DNA of 64,000 nucleotides. Origin: Prevotella sp. (lineage in GTDB: Bacteria > Bacteroidota > Bacteroidia > Bacteroidales > Bacteroidaceae). The stretch spans positions 60,905-124,904 of the forward strand of contig JAGCDZ010000006.1 in assembly GCA_017650905.1 (NCBI GenBank), written 5' to 3'. Positions 35,181 to 44,779 of this stretch are shown here, piece after piece. The first letter of the stretch is position 1; each line of letters begins with the position of its first letter. Both the position numbers and the translations under genes were made by a program. The notes below the pieces were generated by a model. It was given only the letters and a program-made list of their open reading frames with translations, made no database searches and was not told where the DNA came from.

Positions 35181-37322
35181 ATGGGTAAAGTACGAGTTGC
35201 GAAGGTGCCGATGGTGATGCAAATGGAGGCGGTGGAGTGTGGTGCTGCCTCCTTGACGATGATTTTGGCCCATTATGGCAAATGGCTACCTTTGGAAGAA
35301 GTACGTGCCGCCTGTGGTGTCAGTCGCGACGGTTCTTCGGCTAAGAGTATCCTGCGTGCTGCCCGTAACTACGGCTTGGAGGCGAAAGGCTATCGTACGT
35401 CGCCCGAAGCGCTTGAAGGTAAGCAACCAGCAATTATCCATTGGAACTTTGAACATTTTGTGGTGTTTCGCGGTTTTGACCGCAAGGGTAATGCCTGTCT
35501 GAACGACCCTGGTGCAGGGCCCGTGAAATGGCCGATGGAAGAGTTCCGCAAGCATTTTACTGGCGTATGCCTGACATTTCAGCCTACAGACAAATTTGAG
35601 CGAGGTGGTCAGCAGACAAGTATTCTTTCCTATCTTAAAAAAAACCTGTCAGGAGCGAGCGAGGCCTTCTGGCTGACGTTTACCTTTGCCTTGATGGCAG
35701 CCTTTGTGGCACTGATTACCCCCTTGTTCACCCGTATCTTCCTCGATGAGATTCTGTCGGGCAAGAACAGTGACTGGGCACCTTACTTTTTTGCTGGTTT
35801 AGGAGCACTGGCAGTCTATAATTTCTTTGTGGTGCTGTTGCAGAGCCGTTATGCCAAGCGTGTGGCAGGTGCTTTGGCCCTGAAGGGTAACAAGGAATAT
35901 CTGCACCATCTGCTCAGGTTGCCGATGTCTTTCTTTGCCATGCGCAATGTCGGTGACTTGCAGCAGCGTATGCATCTGAACCAGACAATTACCCATTCAT
36001 TAGTGGAAGTACTTGCGCCGCAGGTCATCAATATAGGTCTGTTGATACTGTATATCGCACTGATGTTCTCCTATTCGCCGTGGCTAACACTTATCGGAAT
36101 TGTTGCGGCAGGGATAAATCTTGGTCTTGTGCAATATTTCTCCAAGCAACGCATTAACCTTGTGCGTTCGATGCAGCAGAGTGAGGGACAGTATTATTCT
36201 GCCACCATCTCGTGCATTGACAATATGGAGAGTATCAAGGCTGCCGGTGCCGAGACGGGTTTTTTTAAATATTGGAGTGGTTTGTGGGCCCATAAGTTCA
36301 ATGTGGGTGGAAATGCCGATGAAACCCAGACACGGCTGGCGCTGTTGCCTGTGCTAGCCAATGGCCTAGTGAACATGGCGGTACTTATTTTGGGCGCCTA
36401 TCTTATATTAAGGGGAGATCTGACCGTCGGTATGCTGATGGCTTTCCAGGGTTTTATGGGTTCGTTTCTCGCACCGGTGAATGAGGTGGTGAACGCCTCG
36501 CAGACCATTGTGGAGATGCGCAGTCAGATGGAACGCGTGGAGGATGTGATGAAATATCCCGAAGATCATCGCGAAGATAAGGGCGGCATGGCCCATGGCA
36601 AGCTCGGCGGATTGTTGGAACTGAAAGACGTGACCTTCGGTTATTCACCCTTACAGCCACCATTGATTGAGAATTTCAACCTGAGGATAGAGCCAGGCCA
36701 TTCTGTAGCTTTTGTGGGCACATCAGGCTGTGGCAAGAGTACCCTTGCCAAACTTATCTCCGGTCTTTACAAGCCCTGGAGTGGTGAGATACTCTTCGAC
36801 GGCCGGCCCATCGAGACCATATCCAATGAGGAACTGACAAACTCGGTGGCTGTAATCGACCAGAACGTGGTGCTTTTTGACGATACCGTGGCTCAGAACA
36901 TCCGTATGTGGGATCCTTCCATTGAGGATTTCACGATGATGATTGCTTGTAACGACGCACAGATACGTGCTGATATCGTAAGCCGCCCCGAAGGCTTTGG
37001 CACCAAGATTGTCAAGGGCGGTCAGAACTTCAGTGGTGGCCAGCGCCAGCGTATGGAAATGGCCACGGCTCTTGCTAAGGAACCAGCTATCCTCATTATG
37101 GATGAGGCCACCAGTGCGCTCGATCCGAAGACCGAGGATGAAGTGATGCGCCGCATCCGCCGCATGGGGCCGACACAGATTATTGTGGCTCACCGACTTT
37201 CTACCATCCGTGACTGTGATGAGATTATCGTTATGGATCAGGGCAAGATCTTGCAGCGAGGCAAACATGAGGAACTCATCAATGTGGAAGGATTCTATAG
37301 GGACTTAATGAAGAGTGAATAG
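35181..37322 (+). CDS. C39 peptidase-containing ABC exporter (NHLM type)
   Basis: 713 residues. The N-terminal C39 domain (about 5-135) keeps its full active site: Cys20 in EAVECGAAS, His92 in WNFEHFVVF and Asp109 in LNDPGAG. Then comes a six-helix membrane domain (about 165-440) and an ATPase with Walker A VGTSGCGKST near 511, signature FSGGQRQR near 616 and Walker B ILIMDEATSALD. It would cut the double-glycine leader and pump the mature peptide across the inner membrane. The peptide gene at 33396 is its obvious substrate. It lies 2 bases before the second ABC gene. Confidence 0.92.
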   Translation: MGKVRVAKVPMVMQMEAVECGAASLTMILAHYGKWLPLEEVRAACGVSRDGSSAKSILRAARNYGLEAKGYRTSPEALEGKQPAIIHWNFEHFVVFRGFDRKGNACLNDPGAGPVKWPMEEFRKHFTGVCLTFQPTDKFERGGQQTSILSYLKKNLSGASEAFWLTFTFALMAAFVALITPLFTRIFLDEILSGKNSDWAPYFFAGLGALAVYNFFVVLLQSRYAKRVAGALALKGNKEYLHHLLRLPMSFFAMRNVGDLQQRMHLNQTITHSLVEVLAPQVINIGLLILYIALMFSYSPWLTLIGIVAAGINLGLVQYFSKQRINLVRSMQQSEGQYYSATISCIDNMESIKAAGAETGFFKYWSGLWAHKFNVGGNADETQTRLALLPVLANGLVNMAVLILGAYLILRGDLTVGMLMAFQGFMGSFLAPVNEVVNASQTIVEMRSQMERVEDVMKYPEDHREDKGGMAHGKLGGLLELKDVTFGYSPLQPPLIENFNLRIEPGHSVAFVGTSGCGKSTLAKLISGLYKPWSGEILFDGRPIETISNEELTNSVAVIDQNVVLFDDTVAQNIRMWDPSIEDFTMMIACNDAQIRADIVSRPEGFGTKIVKGGQNFSGGQRQRMEMATALAKEPAILIMDEATSALDPKTEDEVMRRIRRMGPTQIIVAHRLSTIRDCDEIIVMDQGKILQRGKHEELINVEGFYRDLMKSE

Positions 37323-37324
37323 TC

Positions 37325-39493
37325 ATGGCCGTATATATTAACCAGATCAATAAGAGGCGTGCGGCGGAAAAGGCTGCTATGGCCGAGGTGGACGAGAAGA
37401 CCAGCAAACGGCTTGGACTTCTCGGAAAGAAGCGCGTGGTGCCGCAAAACGATGAGAGTGCGTTGCGCCAGGTGCTTGAGGCGCTCGGCATCACCGACTA
37501 TGAATTGGAAGACGATGACATGCTAACTCCTGAGGAGCAGTTGACAGGTATTCTCCGGCCTCGTGGTATTATGATGCGTGATATCAGTTTGACAGGCGAA
37601 TGGTGGCGTGCGTGCGTGGGTCCACTCTTGGGTTATGCCAAGGACGGTCGCCTTGTGGCCTTAACACCCACCAGGACAGGTCTCGGTTACCAGTATCGTG
37701 AAAAGGATGGTACCATCCGGCAGGTAGGCAGGAAGGAGATGTCAGACGAGCTGAAGCCCACTGCTGTCACCTTCACCAAGGCCCTACCCCTGAAGCCACT
37801 CCGACTGAAAGATCTCATCCGCTTTACATGGAACGTCATCTCCGGACCTAATACTCTACTGCTTGTGGCCTGTGCCCTTGTGGTGGTATTGTTAGGCATG
37901 TTTACCCCGATGGCCAATAAGCTGATCTTCGATACTGTTATTCCTACAGGCGATGCCTCTGATTTGTTACCCATTACCGGTCTACTCATTGGTGCTACTA
38001 TTGGTACGTTGCTATTGACGCTTACCCGTAACCTCTATATAATCCGTATCAAGCACATTGTGGAACTGCATGTGCAGAATGCAGTAATGGCAAGGACGTT
38101 CCTGCTTTCGCCAACGTTCTTTTCAAAGAACTCCAGCGGAGAATTGTCAGCAAAATTAAACAATGTATCATTGCTTTGTTCATTGGTCAATGAGACCATC
38201 GTCGGAGCCCTGCTTTCAGCAGTTCTCAGTATCATTTATCTTGTGCAGGTCTATATATATGGCGGAAAACTGCTTTGGCCAGCCTTAATGATTATTCTGG
38301 CACAGACGGTGGTGCTTGTGCTGAACTATCGCCGTACCGTCGGTGTACTACAGAAATATACTGAGGGCACAGCCAAATTGAGCGGTTTGGAGTACAACCT
38401 CTTTGCCGGCATCCAGAAGCTGAAGCTGACGGGCAGCGAAAACCGTGCCTTTGCCCGCTGGCTTGACCACTATGGTGACTGTTCCCGTTATATCTACAAT
38501 CCAGCTTTTACGGGTCGTCTCTATCCGGCGTTGACAGCATTCTTCGGCCTTGGCGGTACGATGTTTATCTTTTGGAGCACGTTGTCGAATGGTGTAACCA
38601 CCTCCGACTATATCGCTTTCAGTTCTGCCTTTGGTATGATTACTGCTGCTATGGCACAACTGAATGCTGTGGTGCCGAGTCTGGCGCAGATTAAGCCGCT
38701 TTTGCAGAACGTGAAACCTATTCTTGAGGCTGTTCCCGAGATGGAAGACAAGGCACCGCAAGTGGAGGATCTCTTTGGTGGCATTGAGGTGTCGGGAGTT
38801 TCGTTCCGTTATCAGGAAGACGGGCCACTGATTCTCGATGACCTCTCTTTGAAAATTGAACCTGGTGAGTATGTTGGCATTGTCGGCAAGTCTGGCTGCG
38901 GAAAAAGTACCCTGATGCGCTTGATGCTCGGTTTTGAGAAACCTCTGACAGGTGGTATCTATTATGACAACTACGATCTGGCCAAGGTAGACAAGGCAAG
39001 TCTGCGTCGGAAGATTGGTTGTTGTTTGCAGAGTGGCAGCCTCTTTACAGGCGATTTGTTCCATAACATTACAATTACCGCTCCTTGGGCAACGCAGGAC
39101 GATGCCTGGGAGGCACTGCGTATGGCTTGTCTGGAGGATGACGTACGCCGTATGCCGATGGGACTGCATACGGTGGTTAGCGAGGGTGGTGGCGGTTTCA
39201 GTGGTGGACAGAAACAGCGTATCCTTATTGCCCGTGCCCTTATTTCAAATCCTGACATTATCTTTTTCGACGAGGCAACGTCGGCCCTCGACAATATCTC
39301 GCAGAAAGCTGTGTCAGATAATCTTGACCAACTGATGTGTACCCGTGTGGTGATTGCCCACCGATTGTCTACCATCCGACATTGTGACCGGATTATTGTG
39401 CTCGACAAGGGCAAGATTGTGGAAGAGGGCAATTTTGAGGAACTGATGGAGAATAAGGGTCTTTTCTATGAAATGAGCCTGAGACAACTATAG
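37325..39493 (+). CDS. Second ABC exporter of the NHLM pair
   Basis: 722 residues. A poorly conserved N-terminal region of about 170 residues has no cysteine protease motif. It is followed by a membrane domain (about 180-460) and an ATPase with Walker A VGKSGCGKST near 520, signature FSGGQKQR and FFDEATSALD. NHLM loci typically encode one C39 and one peptidase-less exporter side by side, so the two may form a heterodimer. It starts 2 bases after the C39 gene stops. No separate substrate is visible. Confidence 0.85.
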   Translation: MAVYINQINKRRAAEKAAMAEVDEKTSKRLGLLGKKRVVPQNDESALRQVLEALGITDYELEDDDMLTPEEQLTGILRPRGIMMRDISLTGEWWRACVGPLLGYAKDGRLVALTPTRTGLGYQYREKDGTIRQVGRKEMSDELKPTAVTFTKALPLKPLRLKDLIRFTWNVISGPNTLLLVACALVVVLLGMFTPMANKLIFDTVIPTGDASDLLPITGLLIGATIGTLLLTLTRNLYIIRIKHIVELHVQNAVMARTFLLSPTFFSKNSSGELSAKLNNVSLLCSLVNETIVGALLSAVLSIIYLVQVYIYGGKLLWPALMIILAQTVVLVLNYRRTVGVLQKYTEGTAKLSGLEYNLFAGIQKLKLTGSENRAFARWLDHYGDCSRYIYNPAFTGRLYPALTAFFGLGGTMFIFWSTLSNGVTTSDYIAFSSAFGMITAAMAQLNAVVPSLAQIKPLLQNVKPILEAVPEMEDKAPQVEDLFGGIEVSGVSFRYQEDGPLILDDLSLKIEPGEYVGIVGKSGCGKSTLMRLMLGFEKPLTGGIYYDNYDLAKVDKASLRRKIGCCLQSGSLFTGDLFHNITITAPWATQDDAWEALRMACLEDDVRRMPMGLHTVVSEGGGGFSGGQKQRILIARALISNPDIIFFDEATSALDNISQKAVSDNLDQLMCTRVVIAHRLSTIRHCDRIIVLDKGKIVEEGNFEELMENKGLFYEMSLRQL

Positions 39494-39529
39494 GAGTGAA
39501 AAGTGAGACGTGAAATTGAGATAAGATTT

Positions 39530-40483
39530 ATGAAAAGAAACAGATTGGTACGATTGGCTGCATTGGCTGCACTGATGCTCTCCTCCGCTATGGTGAGGGC
39601 GCAGGAGCGGTTCGTCTTCACACCACAGTGGACGGCACAGGCTCAGTTTGCCGGTTATTATGTTGCTCAGGCAAAGGGTTTCTACAAGGAGGTTGGTCTC
39701 GACGTGGATATCGTACACCCCTCGCTGACACAGCCTGCCCTGAACCGTATCCGCAATAACGAGAGTCATGCTACGACACTGCAGCTCTGTCAAGCGATGG
39801 AAATCATTGACGATGGTATACCTTTGGTGAACGTGCTCCAGACTTCTATGAATAATGCTATGGTGATTGTTTCCCGTCGTGGCAAGGACCCCTTGAAGCA
39901 GAAGGGTGAACGTGTGGGAATCTGGAGTGCGGGCTTCGGTCAGCTTGCCATCTGTATGAGCATTAAGGAGAACCTCAACTACGAATGGGTGCGCTTTGCC
40001 TCGAATGTGAATCTTTTTGTGGCTGGTGCGATCGACGCAACGCTGGCCATGAGCTATAACGAGTATTATCAGTTGGTGCAGACGGGTATTCCCCTAACGG
40101 AGGAAAATGTCTACCGATTCTGTGACCATGGTTATAATGTGCAGGAAGACGGTGTCTATATGCGTCGAGACTATTATGAGAAGCACAAGAGTCAGGCCCA
40201 GAAGTTTGCACAGGCCAGTCGTAAAGGCTGGGAATGGGCTGCCAATCATCCTGAAGAGACGCTGGAGATCGTGATGGATTATGTACAAAAAAACCACGTT
40301 GCCACGAATCGCATCCATCAGAAGCTGATGCTGAAGGAGGTGCTGCGTCTGTTGGTGGACCGTGAATCGGGAAAACGGGAGTTCCGGCTACGTCCGGACA
40401 TGGTGAAGTTGGCCAGCAGTCTGATGGTGGAGAACCGGATGCTGGAGCATGAGATTACCTATGAACAATTAACAGAGAAATAG
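39530..40483 (+). CDS. Periplasmic solute-binding protein, NMT1/THI5-like
   Basis: 317 residues from ATG 39530, which gives a proper signal peptide (NRLVRLAALAALMLSSAMVRAQ); an in-frame GTG at 39503 would put 9 charged residues before it. The fold is that of NMT1/THI5-like binding proteins (FTPQWTAQAQFAGYYVAQAKGFYKEVGLDVDI), whose known members bind thiamine pyrimidine precursors or sulfonates. No importer permease lies nearby. The next gene, 3 bases on, is a sensor phosphatase with a periplasmic domain, so this protein may present a ligand to that sensor rather than feed a transporter. The ligand cannot be told from sequence. Confidence 0.8.
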   Translation: MKRNRLVRLAALAALMLSSAMVRAQERFVFTPQWTAQAQFAGYYVAQAKGFYKEVGLDVDIVHPSLTQPALNRIRNNESHATTLQLCQAMEIIDDGIPLVNVLQTSMNNAMVIVSRRGKDPLKQKGERVGIWSAGFGQLAICMSIKENLNYEWVRFASNVNLFVAGAIDATLAMSYNEYYQLVQTGIPLTEENVYRFCDHGYNVQEDGVYMRRDYYEKHKSQAQKFAQASRKGWEWAANHPEETLEIVMDYVQKNHVATNRIHQKLMLKEVLRLLVDRESGKREFRLRPDMVKLASSLMVENRMLEHEITYEQLTEK

Positions 40484-40486
40484 CCT

Positions 40487-42406
40487 ATGAAGAGTCCGCT
40501 TGCTTATATCAAACAATCGCTTTCCACCAGGCTCAGCCTGTGGGTTATGCTCTTTGCCGCTCTTGTGTTGATTTCCGCACTCGGTTTTATGTTCGCTGAG
40601 TCGCGTAAGGCTATCCGTCAGGAGGCCATCGACCATGCTTCGCAGATTTTGGAGAATACGGCTCTTCGGGTGAATGGCATCCTGAATAGTGTGGAGGTGG
40701 CAACCAACAATACCGACTGGCTTGTGATGCGCCATCTTGACGCACCAGACTCGATGTTTGTCTATTCGCGCCGTATCCTACAGAACAACCCCGACTTGAA
40801 TGGCTGTTCCATTGCCTTCGAACCTTACTACTTCAAAAATCGCGGGCGCTTTTTCTCTGCTTATTCCTATAATGACAACGGGACTATCCGGACGACACAG
40901 GAGGGAAATGAGCACTATGAGTACTTCTATATGGACTGGTATCAACTCTGTAAATTGCTCGATCACCCGAAGTGGACGGAGCCGTTCATGGATTATAACC
41001 CCGATGACATCTATTCACCGGAAATGATTGCCTCCTATTGTAAGCCGCTAAAAGACAAGGACGGACAATATGTTGGTACAATTTCCGTGGATCTTTCACT
41101 GAGATGGCTCTCGCAGACAATCTCTGCAGTGAAACCTTATCCGAATTCCTATAGCATCATGATCGGTGAGGGCGGTACCTTCTTCGTGCATCCTGATACG
41201 ACGAAACTGTTCTATCAAACCATCTATACCGAAACCCTCGAACGTCCTGATACTGCACTGATGGCCTTAGGAAGGGCAATGCAGAAGGGCGATGAGGGCA
41301 TGCGTCAGCTGCAGGTCAACGGGGAGGATTGTTATGTGTTCTATAAACCTCTTGGTACAACGGGTTGGAGTGTGGCTATCGTTTGTCCTGAGAGCGATAT
41401 CTTCGCTGCTTTTAACCGGTTGCAGTGGGTGGTTTTGGGTATCGTTCTCGTTGGACTTTTGCTCATGGTGCTGCTCATCAGTCGTATCATAAACCGTGAA
41501 CTTGTTCCCCTAAGACAGCTTGTTGATCAGGCAGAGACAATTGCCTCTGGACACTTTGATAAGGAATTGCCACCAAGTACGCGGTCGGATGAGATAGGAA
41601 AACTTAGCCAGACGTTTAGTAATATGCAGTTCTTCTTGGTCAACTATATTGATATCCTCAAACAGACTACAGCCTCGAAGGCTGCCATTGAGAGTGAGTT
41701 GAAGGTGGCCAGTGACATTCAGATGGGTATGGTGCCCAGAATATTCCCGCCGTTCCCCAATCGTAAAGATATCGACCTCTATGCTTCAATGACACCGGCA
41801 AAGGAGGTGGGTGGCGACCTCTATGACTTCTTTGTACAGGACGAACGCCTTTATTTTTGTCTGGGTGACGTGTCAGGAAAGGGTATTCCTGCTTCACTTT
41901 TTATGGCTGTTACGCGTAATCTGTTCCGTATTATTGCGCAGCAGGGCCATGTGCCGGCAGAGATTGCTACGCAGATCAACACATTCCTTGCCAAGGACAA
42001 TGATCGTGGCATGTTTGTGACGATGTTCATCGGCATGGCTGACCTGAAGACGGGTCGGCTCGATTTCTGCAATTGCGGTCACAATCCTCCCGTCCTCGAC
42101 GGCCAATTCATCAAGTTTGAATACGACAACCAACCTCTCGGTCTTTGGGAAGACGATCCCTTCTACGGCGAGAGTATCGACAACATTCGTGGTAGACAGC
42201 TTCTGATTTACACTGATGGACTCAACGAGGCTGAGAATACAGAAAAGCAATTGTTGGGCAACAAGCGCTTGCTGGAGTTGATGGCTGATGCGTCTTCGCT
42301 TGGCTCTGAGGCTGTCATCGACATGCTTAAGGAAGCCGTTGAGGCTCACCGTGACGGCGCCACCCCTAATGATGACCTGACACTAATGTGCCTGAAACTG
42401 TTATAA
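40487..42406 (+). CDS. dCache-HAMP-SpoIIE/PP2C sensor phosphatase
   Basis: 639 residues, inner membrane. Helix 1 lies at about 17-35, a periplasmic dCache domain to about 305 (YCKPLKDKDGQYVGTISVDLSL), helix 2 at about 310-330 (WVVLGIVLVGLLLMVLLIS) and HAMP to about 385. A C-terminal PP2C-type SpoIIE domain shows the metal motifs VGGDLYDFF (near 440), GDVSGKGIPASL and GHNPP, with the last motif NDDLTLM. It would remove the phosphate from the STAS protein when its ligand is bound. The gene is in the same operon as kinase and antagonist, so the full partner switch is encoded here. Confidence 0.92.
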   Translation: MKSPLAYIKQSLSTRLSLWVMLFAALVLISALGFMFAESRKAIRQEAIDHASQILENTALRVNGILNSVEVATNNTDWLVMRHLDAPDSMFVYSRRILQNNPDLNGCSIAFEPYYFKNRGRFFSAYSYNDNGTIRTTQEGNEHYEYFYMDWYQLCKLLDHPKWTEPFMDYNPDDIYSPEMIASYCKPLKDKDGQYVGTISVDLSLRWLSQTISAVKPYPNSYSIMIGEGGTFFVHPDTTKLFYQTIYTETLERPDTALMALGRAMQKGDEGMRQLQVNGEDCYVFYKPLGTTGWSVAIVCPESDIFAAFNRLQWVVLGIVLVGLLLMVLLISRIINRELVPLRQLVDQAETIASGHFDKELPPSTRSDEIGKLSQTFSNMQFFLVNYIDILKQTTASKAAIESELKVASDIQMGMVPRIFPPFPNRKDIDLYASMTPAKEVGGDLYDFFVQDERLYFCLGDVSGKGIPASLFMAVTRNLFRIIAQQGHVPAEIATQINTFLAKDNDRGMFVTMFIGMADLKTGRLDFCNCGHNPPVLDGQFIKFEYDNQPLGLWEDDPFYGESIDNIRGRQLLIYTDGLNEAENTEKQLLGNKRLLELMADASSLGSEAVIDMLKEAVEAHRDGATPNDDLTLMCLKLL

Positions 42407-42419
42407 ACATCAAGACGAT

Positions 42420-43292
42420 ATGAGAAAGACCATACTGATAGGTGTAGCGGTAGCCGTAATGATAGGCTGCAGTGGAGAACAGACGAAACAGGAAGCACTG
42501 GAACAGAATCAGGTCGACACCCTGACCTCGATTATTGTAGACTCCATAGCTCCAGTCGTTTCAGTTCCTTTACTCAAGACCATGGGCAAAGTAGTGGCAG
42601 AGCGCTTTGCTGATTTGTCGTTCGAAGTGGCCTTGCCCATCGAGCGAGTGCTGGTCAGAAATGGTCAGCATGTTCGCCGGGGACAGGTTTTGGCTCAACT
42701 TGATGCCTTTAAGTTGCGCAATGCCATTGAACAACAGCAGCGGGCTATCGAACAGGCCCAGTTGCAGATAGAGCAGGCTCACTTGCAGATGCAGGACGTA
42801 ATAATTGCCCAAGGCTACGATCCTGATAAAACAGCAACAATACCACAGCATGTGATACACAATGCAGACGTAAAATCGGGCTATGCCTTGGCCAAGAACC
42901 AGCTTGCCTCGGCACGGACACAATTAGCTGCAGCTCAGCATGAACTCAGGAGTGGGGTGCTGACGGCTCCCTTTGATGGTGTGGTGGCGAACCTGAACAT
43001 TCAGGCGCATCAACTGGCACAGGCGGGACAGACGGCCTGCCGTGTGATTGCTTCGGGTGATATGGCTGTGGAGTTCCGTGTGATGGAGGCCGACCTTTCC
43101 CGATATAAGACAGGAACAGTTGTAAGTATCATTCCAGTAGCGGATCAGTCGCAAAAATATACAGCAATAGTTAGCGAGATTAATCCGGTGGTGGATCAGC
43201 AAGGGGCTGTCATGCTTCGCGCCCGTCTCGGTGCGGCTTCCGGTCTCTTTGATGGCATGAATGTAGAAGTCCTATTAACGACCACGAATTAA
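42420..43292 (+). CDS. RND/HlyD-type periplasmic adaptor lipoprotein
   Basis: 290 residues. The lipoprotein signal ends in VMIGCSGEQ. Biotinyl-lipoyl halves flank a coiled coil rich in glutamine (EQQQRAIEQAQLQIEQAHLQM), followed by a beta barrel (LTAPFDGVVANLNIQAHQLA). It would be anchored to the inner membrane and reach towards TolC, whose gene follows 15 bases on. It lacks the peptidase-exporter specific features of the 34336 adaptor. With TolC it probably completes the envelope-spanning conduit for the peptide. Confidence 0.85.
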   Translation: MRKTILIGVAVAVMIGCSGEQTKQEALEQNQVDTLTSIIVDSIAPVVSVPLLKTMGKVVAERFADLSFEVALPIERVLVRNGQHVRRGQVLAQLDAFKLRNAIEQQQRAIEQAQLQIEQAHLQMQDVIIAQGYDPDKTATIPQHVIHNADVKSGYALAKNQLASARTQLAAAQHELRSGVLTAPFDGVVANLNIQAHQLAQAGQTACRVIASGDMAVEFRVMEADLSRYKTGTVVSIIPVADQSQKYTAIVSEINPVVDQQGAVMLRARLGAASGLFDGMNVEVLLTTTN

Positions 43293-43307
43293 ACGAATTG
43301 CTTTCAC

Positions 43308-44765
43308 ATGAAATATACATTATTAGTGATATCGTTTATCTTTGCAGTGTCGGTTAGGGCGCAGCAGAAAGTGGTGCTTGATTTGAATCGCACCGTGCTG
43401 TTGGCCACGGACAGCTCTCTCTCGGCACAGAAGTACCAGAGCGTCTATAATGCTTCACACTATCAATACCAGTCTTGGCAGTCGAGTCGCAAGCCGCAGT
43501 TTTCTTTGGAATCGACACCTGTGATGTATGAACGTTATATGACCCAGCGCTATCTCTCCTCTGAAGATATTGATGTATATCGTGAGCAGCGTATGTTATA
43601 CTCTCAGGCTGGAATTATTGCAACACAGATTATGGAACCTTGGGGTGGAGAGTTCTACGGCTCTACAAAACTTGGCTATCTCCGTACCTTTGGCGACGAT
43701 AACCAGACACAGTTCATGACCATTCCTATCGCCGTAGGCTATAGACAATCGCTTCTTTTCTATAATCCCCTGAAATGGGCGCGGCAGATAGAGCCCTTGA
43801 AATTGGCACGGGCAGAGAAGACATTGGCATACGGCATTGAGACGACCTCAGAGCTGGCTGTTGACAAGTTCTTTGCCCTCGCCCTCGCGCAGGACCAGCT
43901 ACGTATGGCTGAGGAGTATTTGGCCTCTTGCGATACTATCTATGCCATTGCTGAACGGCGCTATAAGATTGCCAGTATACCCAAGGCCGAATTGAGCATC
44001 CTTGAGTTACAAAAGACGAATGCCCGTACAACGCTTGCTAATGCCCGCATTGCCCGGCAGCGGGCTGTACAAGAGTTGGCCTCCTATCTGGGTATGGATA
44101 GACAGACGGATATTGAACTGGTGATTCCTGCTGTGGTACAGAACCTGCGTGTGGATGTGGCTGAGGCCATCCAGTTTGCTCGTGAGAATAATCCTCAATA
44201 TCTGGAAAGTCGACAGGCAACTGCCGAGGCTCGCCGAGATGCCGAGAAAGCACGTGTAGAGAAAAACCTGAGCATGAGTCTTGATGCATCGGTAGGTCTG
44301 AACCAAGTGGCCGACCGCTTCAGCGATGCCTATAGCCATCTGTTGAGTCAGGATATGGCCACAGTTACCCTTTCTGTACCCTTGAAGGATTGGGGCAAGC
44401 GGAAAAATGCCTATCTCGCTGCCCGCAGCACCGTGGAGGCCGCTGAGAGTGCCGAACAGGAAACTGCGCGTGACACGGAGTTGGATGTAGTTTTGACTGT
44501 CAGTGATTTTAATGAGAGGCAGAGTATCGTAGAGACCTCACGACAGGCCCTTACCATTGCTGAAGATGCTTACGCCCAGACCTTGCAACGTTTCATCAAG
44601 GCTCAAGCCAATGCCTACGACCTCAGTCTTGCTCAAAGTCATTGGCAGACCGCCCGGCAGAATCAGATTGCCTCACTCCAGAACTACTGGCTGGCTTACT
44701 ACCACTTACGTCGTTTAACGCTCTACGACTACCAGCGGCATCAAGTCATCAGACACATTCGATAA
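43308..44765 (+). CDS. TolC-family outer membrane efflux protein
   Basis: 485 residues with a signal peptide (YTLLVISFIFAVSVRAQ). It has the repeated alpha-helical/beta layout of TolC; the helical tunnel segments are rich in Ala, Glu and Gln (AEKTLAYGIETTSELAVDKFFALALAQDQL). It would form the outer-membrane exit duct for the ABC/HlyD exporters. It is the last gene of the train and stops 14 bases before the convergent GH127 gene. No terminator hairpin is obvious. Confidence 0.88.
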   Translation: MKYTLLVISFIFAVSVRAQQKVVLDLNRTVLLATDSSLSAQKYQSVYNASHYQYQSWQSSRKPQFSLESTPVMYERYMTQRYLSSEDIDVYREQRMLYSQAGIIATQIMEPWGGEFYGSTKLGYLRTFGDDNQTQFMTIPIAVGYRQSLLFYNPLKWARQIEPLKLARAEKTLAYGIETTSELAVDKFFALALAQDQLRMAEEYLASCDTIYAIAERRYKIASIPKAELSILELQKTNARTTLANARIARQRAVQELASYLGMDRQTDIELVIPAVVQNLRVDVAEAIQFARENNPQYLESRQATAEARRDAEKARVEKNLSMSLDASVGLNQVADRFSDAYSHLLSQDMATVTLSVPLKDWGKRKNAYLAARSTVEAAESAEQETARDTELDVVLTVSDFNERQSIVETSRQALTIAEDAYAQTLQRFIKAQANAYDLSLAQSHWQTARQNQIASLQNYWLAYYHLRRLTLYDYQRHQVIRHIR

Positions 44766-44779
44766 AATACCTGAGATGA

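Noticed and set aside
33396-44765. Lanthipeptide or other modified-peptide cluster
   Set aside because: No LanM, radical SAM, YcaO or similar enzyme is encoded in the locus and the core has no cysteine.
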